The translations under genes and the position numbers were made by a program. Under the pieces are notes generated by a model. It was given only the letters and a program-made list of their open reading frames with translations. It ran no database searches and was not told the DNA's origin. A stretch of DNA of 64,000 nt from Babylonia areolata (taxonomy: Eukaryota; Mollusca; Gastropoda; Neogastropoda; Buccinidae): NCBI RefSeq assembly GCF_041734735.1, contig NC_134897.1:4602441-4666440 (forward strand). Direction: 5' to 3'. Below are positions 45,984 through 57,849 of the stretch, piece by piece. Each line of letters starts with the position of its first letter. The first letter of the stretch is position 1.

Positions 45984-48281
45984 GTTTCAAGTTTTAATTA
46001 TTCTTTCACTCCTATTGGAATAATGTTTACATGCCCAGAACAAACATTTCCAAATACACAACAATGTCACAAAAAGTTGAGAAAACACAAATGCCTTTTA
46101 ACTCCAAAAGTGTAGCTAGGCAACATTTGCAAATCTAATCATCTTACAGCTAAAATGACTTTTTTTTGCCTCCTTTGAGCATATTACAAAAATTAAAAAC
46201 CGATTTTGGAGACAAATATTTTATAGGAACATATCTATTTCGTAACTGATCATAACTGGGATATTCCATTATAAAATGAAACTCATCCCTAATCACAGAC
46301 ATGTTACAAACCTTACAAACCCGTGGTATGCCTTTGTGTCTCCCTGTTTCTATTTCCAGCTTATGATTACTTCGAAATCTGAAGAAGCTGATAACGTAAT
46401 TATCAGGCATTTGACATATATATTTCTCTACCAAATCCACGTTTGAAATTTCGATAAAACAAACATTTACTACTCGCCTCTAGAGCATGCCTCTATAGAT
46501 TTTGAAAACTATCTCTCAAAGCAGTGTTGACATTCTTGCAGAAAGATTCCCTTTCTAAGAAGTACTGGGCATCCCAAACACAGTCATACCCTGTTTCTAT
46601 TAAAAATTGTCTGATACAACTCATCCATTTTGAAGATTAAATACCATTTCGATATAAATCAAGTAATATCAAATATATTTTCCCAGAATATTTTTCTGTG
46701 TTTGATATCACTAAGCTGGTCCGAAATCGAACTAATCTCACTTTCACGAACACACTAATTGGATAAATACCAGTTTGTCCATAAACAATTTGGGTCATAG
46801 TATTCCTGTTCAGTTTGAACAAGCGTTTAAGAAATTTCAATTATAATTTTTCAAGTATATCTACATTTTCATAACCCCATATTTCTGCACCATACAACAA
46901 ACAAGCAATAATCATAGACTGGTACATATCCAGAACGATATGTAAAGGTAAATCTTGATTTCTGGCTGACTGAAGTAACGAACACATAGCTTTTTCAGCC
47001 TATTCATAAATCATTTCTTTAGCTTTGTAACAAGTTCCGTTTCTACTAAATTCGATACCAAGAAATTTAAAAGAATCGACAACATCCAAACATGCATCAC
47101 CAAACTTAAAAACAGGCTTTAGCTTGTTTGTATAATTAAATATCATCACTTTAGTTTTCTTTACATTTACCACTAGTTTCCATTTTAAACAATATTTGTG
47201 AAAAACATTGAGGGACTGTTATAATCCTTCTTTCGTCTCCGAAAGTAAAACTGTGTCATCTGCATACAAGAGTACAAATAATCGCATATAACTATCTAAG
47301 TCTGAAATGTTAACATTCAATAAAAGATCAACAGATGGACTATGATGCTCAGTCAAATACGACTCTAAATGATTGAGATAAAGAGAAAAAAGCAAAGGCG
47401 AGAGATTTTCTCCTTGTCGTACACCCTTACAAATGCTAAAGAAATAAGATTTTTCACCATTTAAAAACACATATGACTTAATTCTATCATACATATTCAT
47501 TATGACACGCAAAATTTTACCATTCATACCTTCATTAACAAATTTTTGCCATAACCCACTTCTCCAAACTGAATCAAAGGCTTTTTTGTTCTTTCTTTTT
47601 TTTAATCAACAGAAGCACAGTAAAGTTTCGTCTTTTTCACGGAGAAAATGTCAATCAGTGATTTCAAAACAAACATTTGATCTAATGTAGAATGGGACTG
47701 TCTAAATCCTGTTTGGGCCCCTGAAAGTATATTACTTACATCGATATAATCAGTCAGTCTAGCATTTAACACTGTAGTGAATAGTTTTCCAACACAGCTG
47801 AGCAAAGTTATTCCCCTATAATTATCACAGTCAAGTATACAATGGCAATATCAAGCCGGATACCCATTTTTCTGGTCCAACACCTTCGTACAGTATCTTG
47901 TTAAATAATTTACAATATGTTTCTGTCAGCAAAGGAACGCTGTTAATGATATACTCATTACGAATCATGTCTTCACCAGCACTTTTGCCTTTCTTCAGTT
48001 TTTTGATAGCAGTAATACATGCATTTAAAATATCATCATTATCCTCTAAATTGATAACATGTATTGTCGCTGTACTGTCAATATGTTCATTATCATTAAC
48101 GTTGAGGTTGCTGACGTGGTGAAACATGTCTTATAAATTTATGGGACATGATGTTTTCTTTTTCTTTTTAATTCTATTCCATACTTCTCTTGAATTGCTT
48201 TTGCGTAAACTTCGTAGTTCTCTGTGCCATTTTTTTCTCCACGACTTTTCTGCTTTCTGTAAAACGGACTTGTAACTTTTG

Positions 48282-48285
<4 letters not shown>
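45981..48285 (-). mobile_element. CR1-like LINE, RT to 3' end, decayed
   Basis: Minus-strand order: linker SYKSVLQKAEKSWRKKWHRE; RT with KKLKKGKSAGEDMIRNEYI, LSCVGKLFTTVLNARLTDYI, GAQTGFRQSHSTLDQMFVLK, CKGVRQGENLSPLLFSLYL and LLYADDTVLLSET. Post-RT: FLKRLFKLNRNTMTQIVYGQ. C terminus: CKVCNMSVIRDEFHFIMEYP. The 3' UTR ends in AATAATTAAAACTTGAAAC-like sequence. At least four frame changes make it inactive. The endonuclease is missing and the 5' side ends in a (CT)n/(AC)n block. Confidence 0.83.
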
Positions 48286-48338
<53 letters not shown>

Positions 48339-48385
48339 GCTCGCGCGCGCACTCACACACACACACACACACGTTCGCGCGCGCA

Positions 48386-48434
<49 letters not shown>

Positions 48435-48476
48435 ACACTCACAATAACACACACACAATATGAAAACTTCAACGTG

Positions 48477-48533
<57 letters not shown>
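48286..48533. repeat. (CT)n, (AC)n and (AT)n microsatellites
   Basis: CT run to about 48316, AC/GC runs to 48432, and an AT run at 48481-48533. Confidence 0.95.
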
Positions 48534-48540
<7 letters not shown>

Positions 48541-48559
48541 AGAGAGGGGTCCTGGGGGT

Positions 48560-48880
48560 GGGGGAAGCAAACAAACAGACAATTCTGCTTCGTCACGTCC
48601 ATAGGCCATTCCGAACAGGTAGGTCTTGAAATTTGTTTTGAAAGAGGACAGAGTTGATGAGTGACGGAGATCCCTAGGGAGATAATTCCAGACAGTATTA
48701 AAGACCCTTTGGCCAAATGCATTTGGAAGGGCTTTGGGAAATGGAAGTGACTTTCTTCCAGAAGGCCCGTGAGAACAGTAAGGGGTGTGAATACAATGGA
48801 CAGAAGGCAAGTGAGATATCCCTGAAATCGGTCGATAAAACAGGATGTAAACCTGGGCAGTAACATAATACGAAATGCGT
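48560..48880 (-). mobile_element. L2/CR1-like LINE C-terminal fragment
   Basis: The minus-strand frame encodes FGQRVFNTVWNYLPRDLRHS followed by STLSSFKTNFKTYLF. This is the conserved end of L2/CR1-type RT proteins (WNxLPxxLRxSxSLxxFKxxLKTxLF). The rest of the element is absent. Confidence 0.65.
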
Positions 48881-49192
48881 TTTGAAAACGGAATGATCCA
48901 TGAAGATCCAAGCAAACAGCTCACAAGCCGATACTGACAAGAAGAGACAGAGACAGACACACATACATACTGACAGACAGACAAAGGAAATTCGATACAC
49001 GTCCTAAATAGCGAGTGTGACAAACAGATAACTGCTTTTACAAAAAGAAAGAATTGAATGCTATACAGTTATCAACAGAATGAAAAATCTCCCATCTCCC
49101 GTCTTTCCTTTTCTTTCTTTCTCTCATTCTTCATTCCGCTCATTCTTTCATTCTCCATCCAGATAATACAGTAACACAATCAAGAGACTTAC
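48881..49192. other. Intron sequence, no feature seen
   Basis: Part of the last intron, next to the donor of the exon at 49193. AC/AG-rich, with nothing recognised. Confidence 0.4.
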
Positions 49193-49288
49193 CTCCCTGT
49201 GATCTCTCAACACGCCAGAGGGAAGCTCAGCTTTCAGCAGGGCTTTGTAAGGATGACGTGTCATTCGGACATATGTCTTGTCCACCAT
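49193..49288 (-). CDS. Villin-like gene, penultimate exon: linker before the headpiece
   Basis: Acceptor CTGTCAG, 32 codons, donor AG/GTAAGT. The peptide includes TYVRMTRHPYKALLKAELPS and then GVLRDHRE. In villin-family proteins the segment before the headpiece has a YPxxxLL...LPxGVDxxxxE pattern, which this matches. Phase 0 at both ends; it joins GEEAY...SVDTQ upstream and HHLSDKQF downstream. Confidence 0.8.
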
Positions 49289-49606
49289 CTGACAGACACA
49301 CACAGATACAGATACACACAGACACACACACCCACATACACACACAGGGATTTATCTGCTTGTCTGATTCAAGAGAACAAGAATAAGGCACACACAAAAA
49401 GAAAAAGAAAAAAAAAAGCCTACAGCTTAAAAACCCCCCAGTCATTTCATCATCTGTAGTTGCATGAATCCTATAATTTTTTGTTTGCACAGAATGGTGG
49501 ACAAGAATTGGACAGACAGACAGACAGAGGAAAGATGTAACATTAGCAGTGCAGTGCAGTCAGGCAGTGAACAGACAGAAAGTCAGACAAACAAGAGGTA
49601 ACAGAC

Positions 49607-49678
49607 CTGTGTGTCCACACTGATCCTGGCGTTTTCCTGGCGCATCCTTTTTCTGCCCAACATGTATGCTTCTTCTCC
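49607..49678 (-). CDS. Villin-like gene, exon: linker after the last gelsolin repeat
   Basis: Acceptor AACTTTCAG, 24 codons (GEEAYMLGRKRMRQENARIS plus VDTQ), donor CAG/GTCTGT. It is short and charged, consistent with the helical linker between the last gelsolin repeat and the headpiece. The intron to the next exon is only 318 bases. The link to the 55083-54958 exon is inferred from phase and family layout. Confidence 0.72.
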
Positions 49679-51016
49679 CTGAAAGTTCAGGCAAGGGGCA
49701 CGTTACTTTGTGAGACGTGAACAGAAAACCACAGAAAATGGAGCAAACAGAGACAGAATCAAATGTTGTTAATTCACTGAGGTCTTATCTGACGCAGATT
49801 TTCAGGATCCGGGCAATTATAACATGTTAGCCTGTGCAGCCATTTAATACGCCCACTTTGCGCAGCATTTTGGTGCGATATCATTCTGAATCAGGAAGTC
49901 GTAGTACATTCTGGATCTTTTGACCACAGACATTAAAGTATTAAAGCAAAGTGATATAGTGATGCATCTATTATTGTCTACAATTATTTTAGTCTTTTTT
50001 TATATGTATTCTGATATTGCAGATTTATAACCACAAAAGGTAACAAAATCGATGTCTGTGTGATATGTTTGCTAAAATTCTTCACATAACATAAAGTGAC
50101 CATTTTCTTTAAGAAAGTGTGCTATACAATGCACCCCTTTATCCACGCACTTTCTGGATTTAATCATCTTTTGCCCTGTCTGAATTATGTCGTAGAACAC
50201 TGGTTCAGCAAGTTCTGATGAGTCTTTGCAACAAATATTGTATGTTTTGTAAGCCAGAACTCCGTCCAAAACGCATTTGATGTCGGAAAGGTCAGGAGTG
50301 CTTCATTCCCACACATTGCTGGATCTATCAGACAGCAGCCGAGGAAACAATGCGTCCTTCTTTCATTCCACGGGGAGATGTGGAAATAGGGACTGTGGGG
50401 AGAGCTGATGGAGAGAGAGAGAGAGAGAATGACAGAGACAGAGGGAAAGACAAAGAGACAGAAAGAGAGAGACAGAAAGTGAGACAGAGACAAAGACAAA
50501 CACGGATACAGACAGAGAGCGAGAGAGTAAGATGGAGAGAGACAGATGCAGACAGACAGACAGAGACTGGGGCAAAGAGACAGAAACTGAGAGGTAGAAG
50601 AAGAGGAGCTCCAGCAGGAGGAGGAAGATGAGGTGGATGACGAGGAAGAGGAGGTGGCAGAGAAAGAGAAACATCTCCATCTTCACGTGGCTGACAAGAA
50701 TAGAACCAGGTGGAATTTTTCAAGGTCAGAGACCCACGTCTTCAGGCTGTTCCAGTCTCTGCAGCACAATGGCTGTGGTCATGAATGATCTGAGGACGCC
50801 TGCCCAAACGTCCCGTTTTAGGCATCTGTTGACCGTTCCCCACCAGTAGGGGCAGAGCAACCGCAGTTACATGCAAGGGCACGCGCGCGCGTGTGTTTGT
50901 GTGTGCGTGTATGTGCACGCGCGTGTGAGTATATGTGTGCGCTAAACAAAAGTAGAAATGGGGCAGTGGAATGAAGACTGATTTACCGGATGTGCCATAT
51001 CAACATGGCATTATTT
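49679..51016. other. Intron sequence with purine-rich tract
   Basis: 50408-50690 is a GA/CAGA-rich low-complexity tract, and GT/GC runs occur near 50880-50940. No mobile element or exon is supported. Confidence 0.45.
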
Positions 51017-51085
51017 AAACAATAATAATGTACATATATACAGCGCCCTTTCTCTCTCAAAGCCCAGGGCGCTTTACACGAAAGA
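51017..51085 (-). mobile_element. Possible SINE/LINE 3'-end fragment
   Basis: Contains AATAATAATG, ATATATACAGCGCCC and GGGCGCTTTACAC, resembling the AGCGC...GCGCT hairpin plus (ATT)n tail of the SINE at 63489. Too short to be certain. Confidence 0.35.
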
Positions 51086-51899
51086 ATAAGTTACAGATTA
51101 CATGAATCATTCCTGACCACTCGTTCATTAAAACCCCCTCCCTTTAACCCCCTCACCCCCAATACCCTTTTCACATTCGTCATGCAGCCACAGTGAGTTG
51201 CAGGAAACGGTAACTAAATGAAACGGTACGATGAAAAACATCACTGAATACAAACGAAAAACAGCCAGGCATAGATTATACTTCACATAGAAGAAGAAGA
51301 CGGGGGGGAATAGATCAGGATTTCCCTGACATGTAGACATGCTGGCAGGGAGAGAGAGAGAGAGAAGTCGAAATCGAAGTCGAAGTATTTTAATTGTCAG
51401 ACCACAGATCCGTAACAATAGAGTGCACAAAAGGAATCAATACATGGACTGAAATTTAGCAGGAACAAACTGAGAAACAGTACTTATGACAAATCAAAAG
51501 AAAACGCATTTCAGTTTCCACGATCCGGAGTATCTTCACGAAATAGACAATTCTTGTTTTGTCCACCATGACTGAACTGCAGAAAGTGTGAATGCAAGTT
51601 GTACATTCCAAGTCTAAACCGTAAAAAAACCACGGTACATATTTAAATCTACACATTTAACACTGTTCATATGATGTTCTAGAGAAAGGGACTGGTTGTT
51701 TGTTGAATACACCTTAGAAACACTCACACATACACGTGCGCGCGCACACACACATGCACACATATAACACACATACACACACACATTGACAGTCAACACA
51801 CAGACACAGATACACACACAGAACCGCACCCACACTCCCTTCTCCGTCCTCATGCACTCACATCACAATCAAGTAATCAGTCTGGATGGGAAAAGGTAC

Positions 51900-52900
51900 G
51901 TTTTTAAATGGTAGGGAAGGATAGGCCTTAATCATAGTTATGGGTAAAGCGATATGCTTTCTGGCCTGATCTGAAAGACTCCAGGGACTGACTGAGTCGG
52001 AGAGTATGACATAGAGTTTCAGAGCTTAGCTGCTGAGAAAGAAAAGGCTCGTTGGCCATGCTGTTAGCGTGTGAAGTTTTGAAGCTGAAAGAGCCTGGTG
52101 TAAGCAGAGGATCGAAGGGTCCTGGAGGGAATGTATGTATGGAAAAGTTCAGACAGATATTGAGGAGCAGAGCCTGTGATAACTTTGAAACAGAGACAAG
52201 AGCACTTATTTTACTCTTTGTTCAACCGCAACCCAGTGGTAATTAATAAAGGAGTGAAAAATTAATGATGATTTCTAAATGATTGATAAATATGCCTAGC
52301 AGCAGAGTTCTGAATGCCTTGTAGAGGCTGAATGACATATTGAGGACAGCCAATGAAGACAGAGTTGCCATAGTCGAGACGAGAAATGATATAAGATGAG
52401 ACTAAAGAGCTTTTGTTGCTTCTGTAAGAAGTAAACGAATTGAAAAGATACGTTTGAAGTCGAAGAAAGCTAGCTGGCAAGTTTTTGCAACATGCTGTTT
52501 CGGGGAAAGATCACTGTCAAGATGACCGCCATGGTCACGGACACAGAAAATGATTTCGGGGTCAGTCAATGGGAGTGAAGTAGGCATTGGAACTGAAAGG
52601 GAAGTGGGTTGAGAGATTTTTAATAAACGGATGGCTTCAGTTTTATCGCAATTCAAGTTTGTTGTTTGATATCCAATTTTCGACATAAGAAAATTAAAAA
52701 CAAGCAAGTAAAGATGATGAAAACAGGAGCAGCATATTGTAGTAGCTACGTGACGTCGGCAAACATTTCATGTGCGGTTGTGGATTAACTCTGAAGAGGG
52801 AAAGTGCACATGACAGACAAAACAGGGCTCAGAACCTTGCGGAACACCAAATGCCACAGAACGGACTGATTTCTTATGTGCAGACAATTTAAAGATTTTC
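51900..52900 (-). mobile_element. L2/CR1-like LINE, RT C-terminal half, decayed
   Basis: Minus-strand pieces: AFGVPQGSEP (RT motif B), NLNCDKTEAIRLLK, HLDSDLSPKQHVAKTCQLAF, LVSSYIISRLDYGNSVFIGC and IQPLQGIQNSAARHIYQSF. After a stop, a region translatable as RTLRSS...RAFSFSAAKLWNSM-like sequence follows. This is the L2/CR1 arrangement. The YADD region is deleted and several frames are used. Confidence 0.75.
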
Positions 52901-54957
52901 TTATCTATTCCATCAGTTCCTTCAGTGGCTGTTCTAGTCGTATCTGAGCAATGAAAACTTCACAAACGTCTTCAGCACTTACGTCACAACTCGTGACAAT
53001 TTCGGGTAGCGTTTGCTTTGTGCGTGCCCTTCCTGATACCATCCCCACTGTACCGTATATCTGGTGTATGTTGCTCCCCGTTTTAAGTTTTTCTCGTGCA
53101 ATCGTGGAGCCTTTTGTTTGTGCGTTCGTGTCACTGCTCAACAGAGGTTCAAGTCTCTCTGTCCTGTCTGTGACAATTTTCGAAGCTTTGCGCCCGCGGC
53201 CTTCTTGGAGGGAGGTAGTGCCCTTCTGGTTTGGGGCTTTTTGCCCAGTCGGCACCCTCATGTGAGTATTGCTTTTCCTCCGGGTGGACATTTTTCTGTG
53301 TTTTCTCAGTGTACCCCAGTTAAGAGGGTAGGAGTACCCTGCTGGACATGTGTCGTCTTATTATTTCCAGCGTCAGGGTAGTAGTACCCGCTTGGCAAGT
53401 GAGTTTCACTATTGAAATATGTGGTAGTTTATCCTTGTGTTGCTTCTTTGTTCGTTTGTCCTGTTCTGTTAATAGGATGCCGAGATGGTGACGGTCGATA
53501 TTGTTGATTAGGAGGTGAGAGCCAATGCCGGAAAAATCAGGCTTGCTTTGTTTTCCTCTCTTGTTATGGAACTAGAAGTATTTCAAACATAGCCTAACTG
53601 TTTAAATCATGCTGACAATGGGATTCATCAGGTATGCTCATATAATTTCAGCCACTAAGAAATGAGTTGACGCCTCCCTTGTGAAACCCTTTACTATCAT
53701 TGTTTATATGTTCGTTATCTTGACAAGGTCGAATCATCATTGATAAATGATTTTCAATCGTTTTTTCCTTCTTCTTCCTTCACACGCCTTACGTACGTTG
53801 TCTTTTAGAAAATGTGTACACTAGTGAGTGTGATGGGGGGTGGGTCGAACGGAATTTTATATCGAGATTGTGTAGATCAAGATCTTTATATCCTGTTTCA
53901 GTTTGGTTAAATCTTATCACTTGTATGTTCACTGAGGGGCATGGGGAGTGGGGGCAGGGGTAATCCCACCAGAAGAGTAATATAATTCCTGCAGTTTGCA
54001 GCATCCCACTTCCTACGCCATTACCCTTCAGCCTGTGGTGGCCGGGGAGCGTTGTTGCTCCGGTTGTCTGTTGGCTGCTGTCTTCCTGCTGCCCTCTTCT
54101 CATCACTGTCGTCATTGGTTTTCGTGCATCCAGCTTCCTCGCCTTCCTCGTTTTTCCTTCAGTCATCGCAGTCCAAGTCATCGTTTCTATCTTGTGTTGG
54201 GCAGAGCGCTTCAGTTCCTCTTTATCAAAATGTCCAAAGTGCGCACATAACATTCTACGAGCCGGTTTTCTCTGGACAGTTGTCAGGGTTTTTTTTTTTT
54301 TTTGTTTTGTTTTGTATTTATCCAGTCACTCATCATTTGAATGTATGCATAACTGCGGCTGGGATTATGGTTATTGTTGCGTTAGTAAAATTTTGTGTGT
54401 TTATGACTGAATATATGTGAACTTTTCTTTGCTTTTGTCCGTGTTTGTGTGGTCTGGGTATTAGAACTGGTTTGGGTGGGGGAGTCCGTTCTCTTTCAGA
54501 GCGTGACAGTGTTCTTTCATGATTAAAAAAAAAAATCTTCCAGACGATTTTCTTTCGATTTATTGTTTTGACTTTCGTGGTTTCACAGCTAAATTATTAA
54601 CCGATTATCAGGGGTTATATAGGTCAGTGATTTTATTTTTCTTAATTGATCTATGTCTTTGTATACTGATTTACTTTCTTTTCATTACTTAAAATAGGAA
54701 ATTTCTGTCATGTGAGCGAAGCCACTTTATTATTATTTTTTTTAGTATTCATGAAGATCATTTTCATAACGTGTCTTTGGTATGTAGCGACCTGAATTTC
54801 GTCTGCTAGCCAAGAGGAATTTTATCCTGTTTTAATACTTGTCTGGAGAGGGGCGTTTGTGATATACGTTGGAGCCAAATCAAAACGGAGTGAAAGACAG
54901 GTATACCAACAGGACTAATCCACACTGAGGCACGACACGTTGCCAGCAGACACTGAC
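52901..54957. other. Intron sequence, no supported feature
   Basis: Open frames on both strands (52905-53291 minus, 53789-54253 minus, 53996-54250 plus) have no recognisable domain. A T run lies at 54291-54303. Confidence 0.4.
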
Positions 54958-55083
54958 CCCATAACCGAGTTGGTCCCATGATGCAAAGTAGCGACGAAAC
55001 GCTTCCGGTTCACTGCCGTGGGAGACAATCCACATGTGCACATCCTTCTCCTTTCTTCCAGCTGGATCACGTGACATATACTC
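54958..55083 (-). CDS. Villin-like gene, exon: end of the last gelsolin repeat
   Basis: Acceptor TTATATTCAG, 42 codons, donor GGG/GTCAGT. The peptide begins EYMSRDPAGRKEKDVHMW and contains SHGSEPEAFRRYFASWD. Gelsolin-family repeat 6 has the same signature: a helix ending in Y(I/L)xxDPxxR, a beta strand, then G(F/L)EPxxFxxxFxxWD. The HGxEP form is closer to supervillin-type than to gelsolin's KQGFEPP, which is weak evidence for a supervillin-like protein. Phase 0 at both ends. Confidence 0.82.
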
Positions 55084-55234
55084 CTGAATATAAAGTTAAA
55101 TATACAACTTTGCTGTTAACGACAAGACATTAATTGCTTCATTATAATTAACATCGTGGCAACAGCATAATAATAAACATCACAGGACACATCAACACTG
55201 CCGTCGCCATCAGCATCATTACTGTGAAAAGATG

Positions 55235-55610
55235 ATGTTGACTGCATTAAGTATGATCTCCATCAGCAGCAGCATCGGTATAATAGTCATCATCACCAGC
55301 AGTAGCATCGGTATAATAGTCATCATCACCAGCAGTAACATCGGTATAATAGTCATCATCAACGGCAGCATCATTATAAGTCATCATCACCACCAGCAGC
55401 ATCGTTACAATAGTCATCATGATCATCAGCAGCATCCTTATAAGTCATCATCAAAATCAGGAGCAGCAGCGTCGTTATAATAGTCATCATCATCATGAGC
55501 ATTGTTATACGAGTCATCACAAGCATCAGTATCGCCATAATAGTGATGATCATCAGCAGCAGCAGCATCGTTAAAATAGTCAACAGCAGCAGCAGCAGCT
55601 TCGGCATCGT
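55235..55610. repeat. 33-36-bp minisatellite rich in CATCATCACCAGCAG
   Basis: Repeats of a unit like CATCGGTATAATAGTCATCA (plus AGCAGC words) occur about nine times with drift. Frames opened here are by-products. Confidence 0.85.
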
Positions 55611-55616
55611 CTTAAT

Positions 55617-56194
55617 GGGAGAAAACCCCCGAAAACCTCAACTATCTATTCAACACAGCCATTTCACCCACTCAAGTAAGACATTGTCGGGAATGGCCAG
55701 AGGGCAAAACTAATGCGGATGTGAAGCGACTCATAGAAGAAAACAGTAAAGAAGAGGACATGATCATATACACAGATGGCTCAGTCAAACAATTAGGGAA
55801 GAGAATACTGCCTACAAAGTCACAACCTCCAGCCTAACGATGGAAGTTGAAGCTGTGACACATGCCCTCCACTGCCAATCAGTGGCAGCCTCTGTGTGTA
55901 TGTGTGTGTTTGTGTGTATGTGTGGGTCTGTGTGCTTGTGTGCATTTGTGCATGCGCGAGGGTGTAAGTGTACACAAGTGTCAGGAGAGTTCTGTGCACG
56001 TGCGTATGTGTGTGTGTGTGTGTGTGGAGGGGGGGGGAGAGGATGAGGTATGTGTGCGTATGCATGCCTACACTGTGGGAGCAACGGAATATAGGAACGT
56101 GCGGGTGTGCTTATATATATTTGTATATATGGGGGTGGGGGTGGGGGATATGGGCGTATGTGTGTGTGCTTGTACAAGTAAGTGTGCCTCTTCT

Positions 56195-56239
<45 letters not shown>

Positions 56240-56306
56240 GTGGAAGCTGCGATACGTAGCCTAGAAATGTGTATGTGGAGGAGGGGGGTAGAGGGGGTGC
56301 AGGGTA

Positions 56307-56359
<53 letters not shown>

Positions 56360-56904
56360 GTGTTGGGGCTCATGTATGTTTGTGTGTATTTGACTGTGCT
56401 TTCATATCTGTGAAACTCCATGTTTGGTGCATATCTGTTATGCATATGCGTGTGTATGTGTGAATGTGTGTCTGCATTTTTTACATTTATTTGTTCATTT
56501 ATCATCATTGTTGTCTTTTTTATTTATTTATTTTATTTATTTATTTATTTTAAATTTATTTATTTATTTATTTATTAATTATTATTTTTAATTAATTAAT
56601 TAATTTTTTAATTATTATTATTATCATTTATTTTTTTTATTTATTTATTTATTTATTTATTGTACGCTTATAGTTGACTTCATCAAGTTTTTGCGCCTTA
56701 TACATATTATTATTAGCAGTAGTAGTTCTTTTTTTCATGTATTTATCTTTTTTTTTTCTTCTTTTTTTTTCTCAAGGCCTGACTAAGCGCGTTGGGTTAC
56801 GCTGCTGGTCAGACATCTGCTTGGCAATATGTGGTGTAGCGTATATGGATTTGTCCGAACGCAGTAACGCCTCCTTGAGCTACTGAAACTGAAACTGCAC
56901 TGAA
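55617..56904 (+). mobile_element. I/Nimb-like LINE, second copy (5'-truncated, internally deleted)
   Basis: 55617-55875 matches 35137-35440 of the intact copy (RNase H start, TDGSV region, MEVEAVTHAL), with a small internal deletion. It then jumps to the 3' region equivalent to 35978, removing about 530 bases at a CCAxTG-type microhomology. The GT-rich 3' region and the tail (56772-56897) follow in the same order. A possible 6-bp duplication CTTAAT flanks it (55611-55616, 56905-56910). Confidence 0.85.
56772..56897 (+). mobile_element. LINE 3' tail shared with SINEs, second LINE copy
   Basis: TCAAGGCCTGACTAAGCGCG through CCTCCTTGAGCTACTGAAAC, preceded by a T-rich run. It confirms that the tail belongs to the LINE. 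Confidence 0.9.
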
Positions 56905-57149
56905 CTTAATAGTCATTATCGTCAGCAGCAGTAGCAGTCTTTTTTGTGGACCCTCCAACTTCCCATTTTCTCCACATCTTCTTTATTATCATAAATTAAT
57001 GAGGCTTCCATTTCTTATGTTTTCCCTATTTTCTTTTTTCCCTTTCAAAATTCTTTTTTGATTTTTTTCTCAACATTCCTCCGTTAAAAGCAAAAAAACC
57101 ACAAAATGATATTACTATAATCAAATATACAAAATCAGCGCAAAAATGA

Positions 57150-57330
57150 AGTTTATATCAATGTCCGTATCTATCATCATCATCATCACCATCACCACGG
57201 TCATCAGCATTAGCAGCAGCATCATTAACATTGTTATCATGATCGTTATTGGCATCATGATCGTGATCATTGTCATCGTCTGCAGCTGCAGCAGCATCCT
57301 CATCATCATCATCAGCAGCATCTACAGCCA
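57150..57330. repeat. ATC/AGC-rich low-complexity tract
   Basis: Imperfect CATCATCA and AGCAGCAGC runs. It lies in the intron just downstream (minus sense) of the exon at 57397. Confidence 0.7.
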
Positions 57331-57396
57331 CAAGACCAGTGAGAAAAACAGTGGTCAGCAGGTTAGTTCAGGTGCCCAGTTCTCGAGGTGACCCAC

Positions 57397-57465
57397 CAGG
57401 AAGTACAGAGGGATTAGCTGTTTCCTGCTCTCCTCCTCCACGGCCTGCCCGCACCACACGAACAC
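57397..57465 (-). CDS. Villin-like gene, exon: core strand and helix of the last gelsolin repeat
   Basis: Acceptor GTGTGTGCAG, 23 codons, donor CTG/GTGGGT. The peptide VFVWCGQAVEEESRKQL continues IPLYFL. Gelsolin repeats have a VFVWVGxxxxxEEK strand-turn-helix at this point, and the joined product (…LYFL/EYMSRDPAGR…) keeps the expected helix length. Phase 0. Exons further 5' are not found in the window, so the gene continues beyond 64000. Confidence 0.78.
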
Positions 57466-57724
57466 CTGCACACACATCACGTGACTATCTTGAGGATTAG
57501 TGAATGAAGTCATGCTGCCAATGTATCCGTCAGTTCAAGCTCCCGGTGCTCTAGTCTTTGTTGGTTCATCAACAGGAAGTGAAACTGATGCCAATAAAGT
57601 TAAACTTACAGATGACCGGCAAGGCACCATGCAAGAAAAAAAGAACGTCAGACGGAAAGAGAAAGGGAAAGAAAGGAAGAAAAACTAAATGAAAAAAGAC
57701 TGACTGAATGTTAGAAAAAAAAAC

Positions 57725-57840
57725 CTTTTCTTAAGGTCTTTTGGAGGGGGAGAAACTACTTGCGACTGTGGGATTCCAACCAGTGTGCCCAGATTCTCTG
57801 GTTTCCTACGCGGACGCGTCACCATTAGGGCAACACTCCA
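57725..57840 (-). mobile_element. SINE head fragment (tRNA-like, same type as 63489-64000)
   Basis: On the minus strand: GGAGTGTTGCCCTAATGGTG, GCGTCCGCGTAGGAAACC, AGAGAATCTGGGCACACTGG with a B-box-like GGTTGGAATCC, then TTTCTCCCCCTCCAAAAGAC. The core and tail are missing. Confidence 0.7.
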
Positions 57841-57849
57841 CATATGCAT

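Larger units (their letters stand above)
13951..49192 (-). other. 35.2-kb last intron of the villin-like gene, filled with mobile elements
   Basis: The interval lies between donor AG/GTAAGT (49192) and acceptor CTGTTTCAG (13951). Nearly all of it is assigned to LINEs, SINEs, one solo-LTR-like insertion, the right TIR element copy and microsatellites. The segment 13951-14397 holds no recognised feature apart from an AC-rich stretch near 14158. Confidence 0.75.

Noticed and set aside
50700-50870. Minus-strand segment translating to a protein-like stretch (YWWGTVNRCLKRDVWAGVLR)
   Set aside because: No AG acceptor at the upstream edge and not needed for the villin-like product, where flanking exons already join in phase.
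52905-53291. 128-codon minus-strand frame
   Set aside because: Neighbours an L2/CR1-like LINE but shows no motif of its own; could be LINE-derived or chance.
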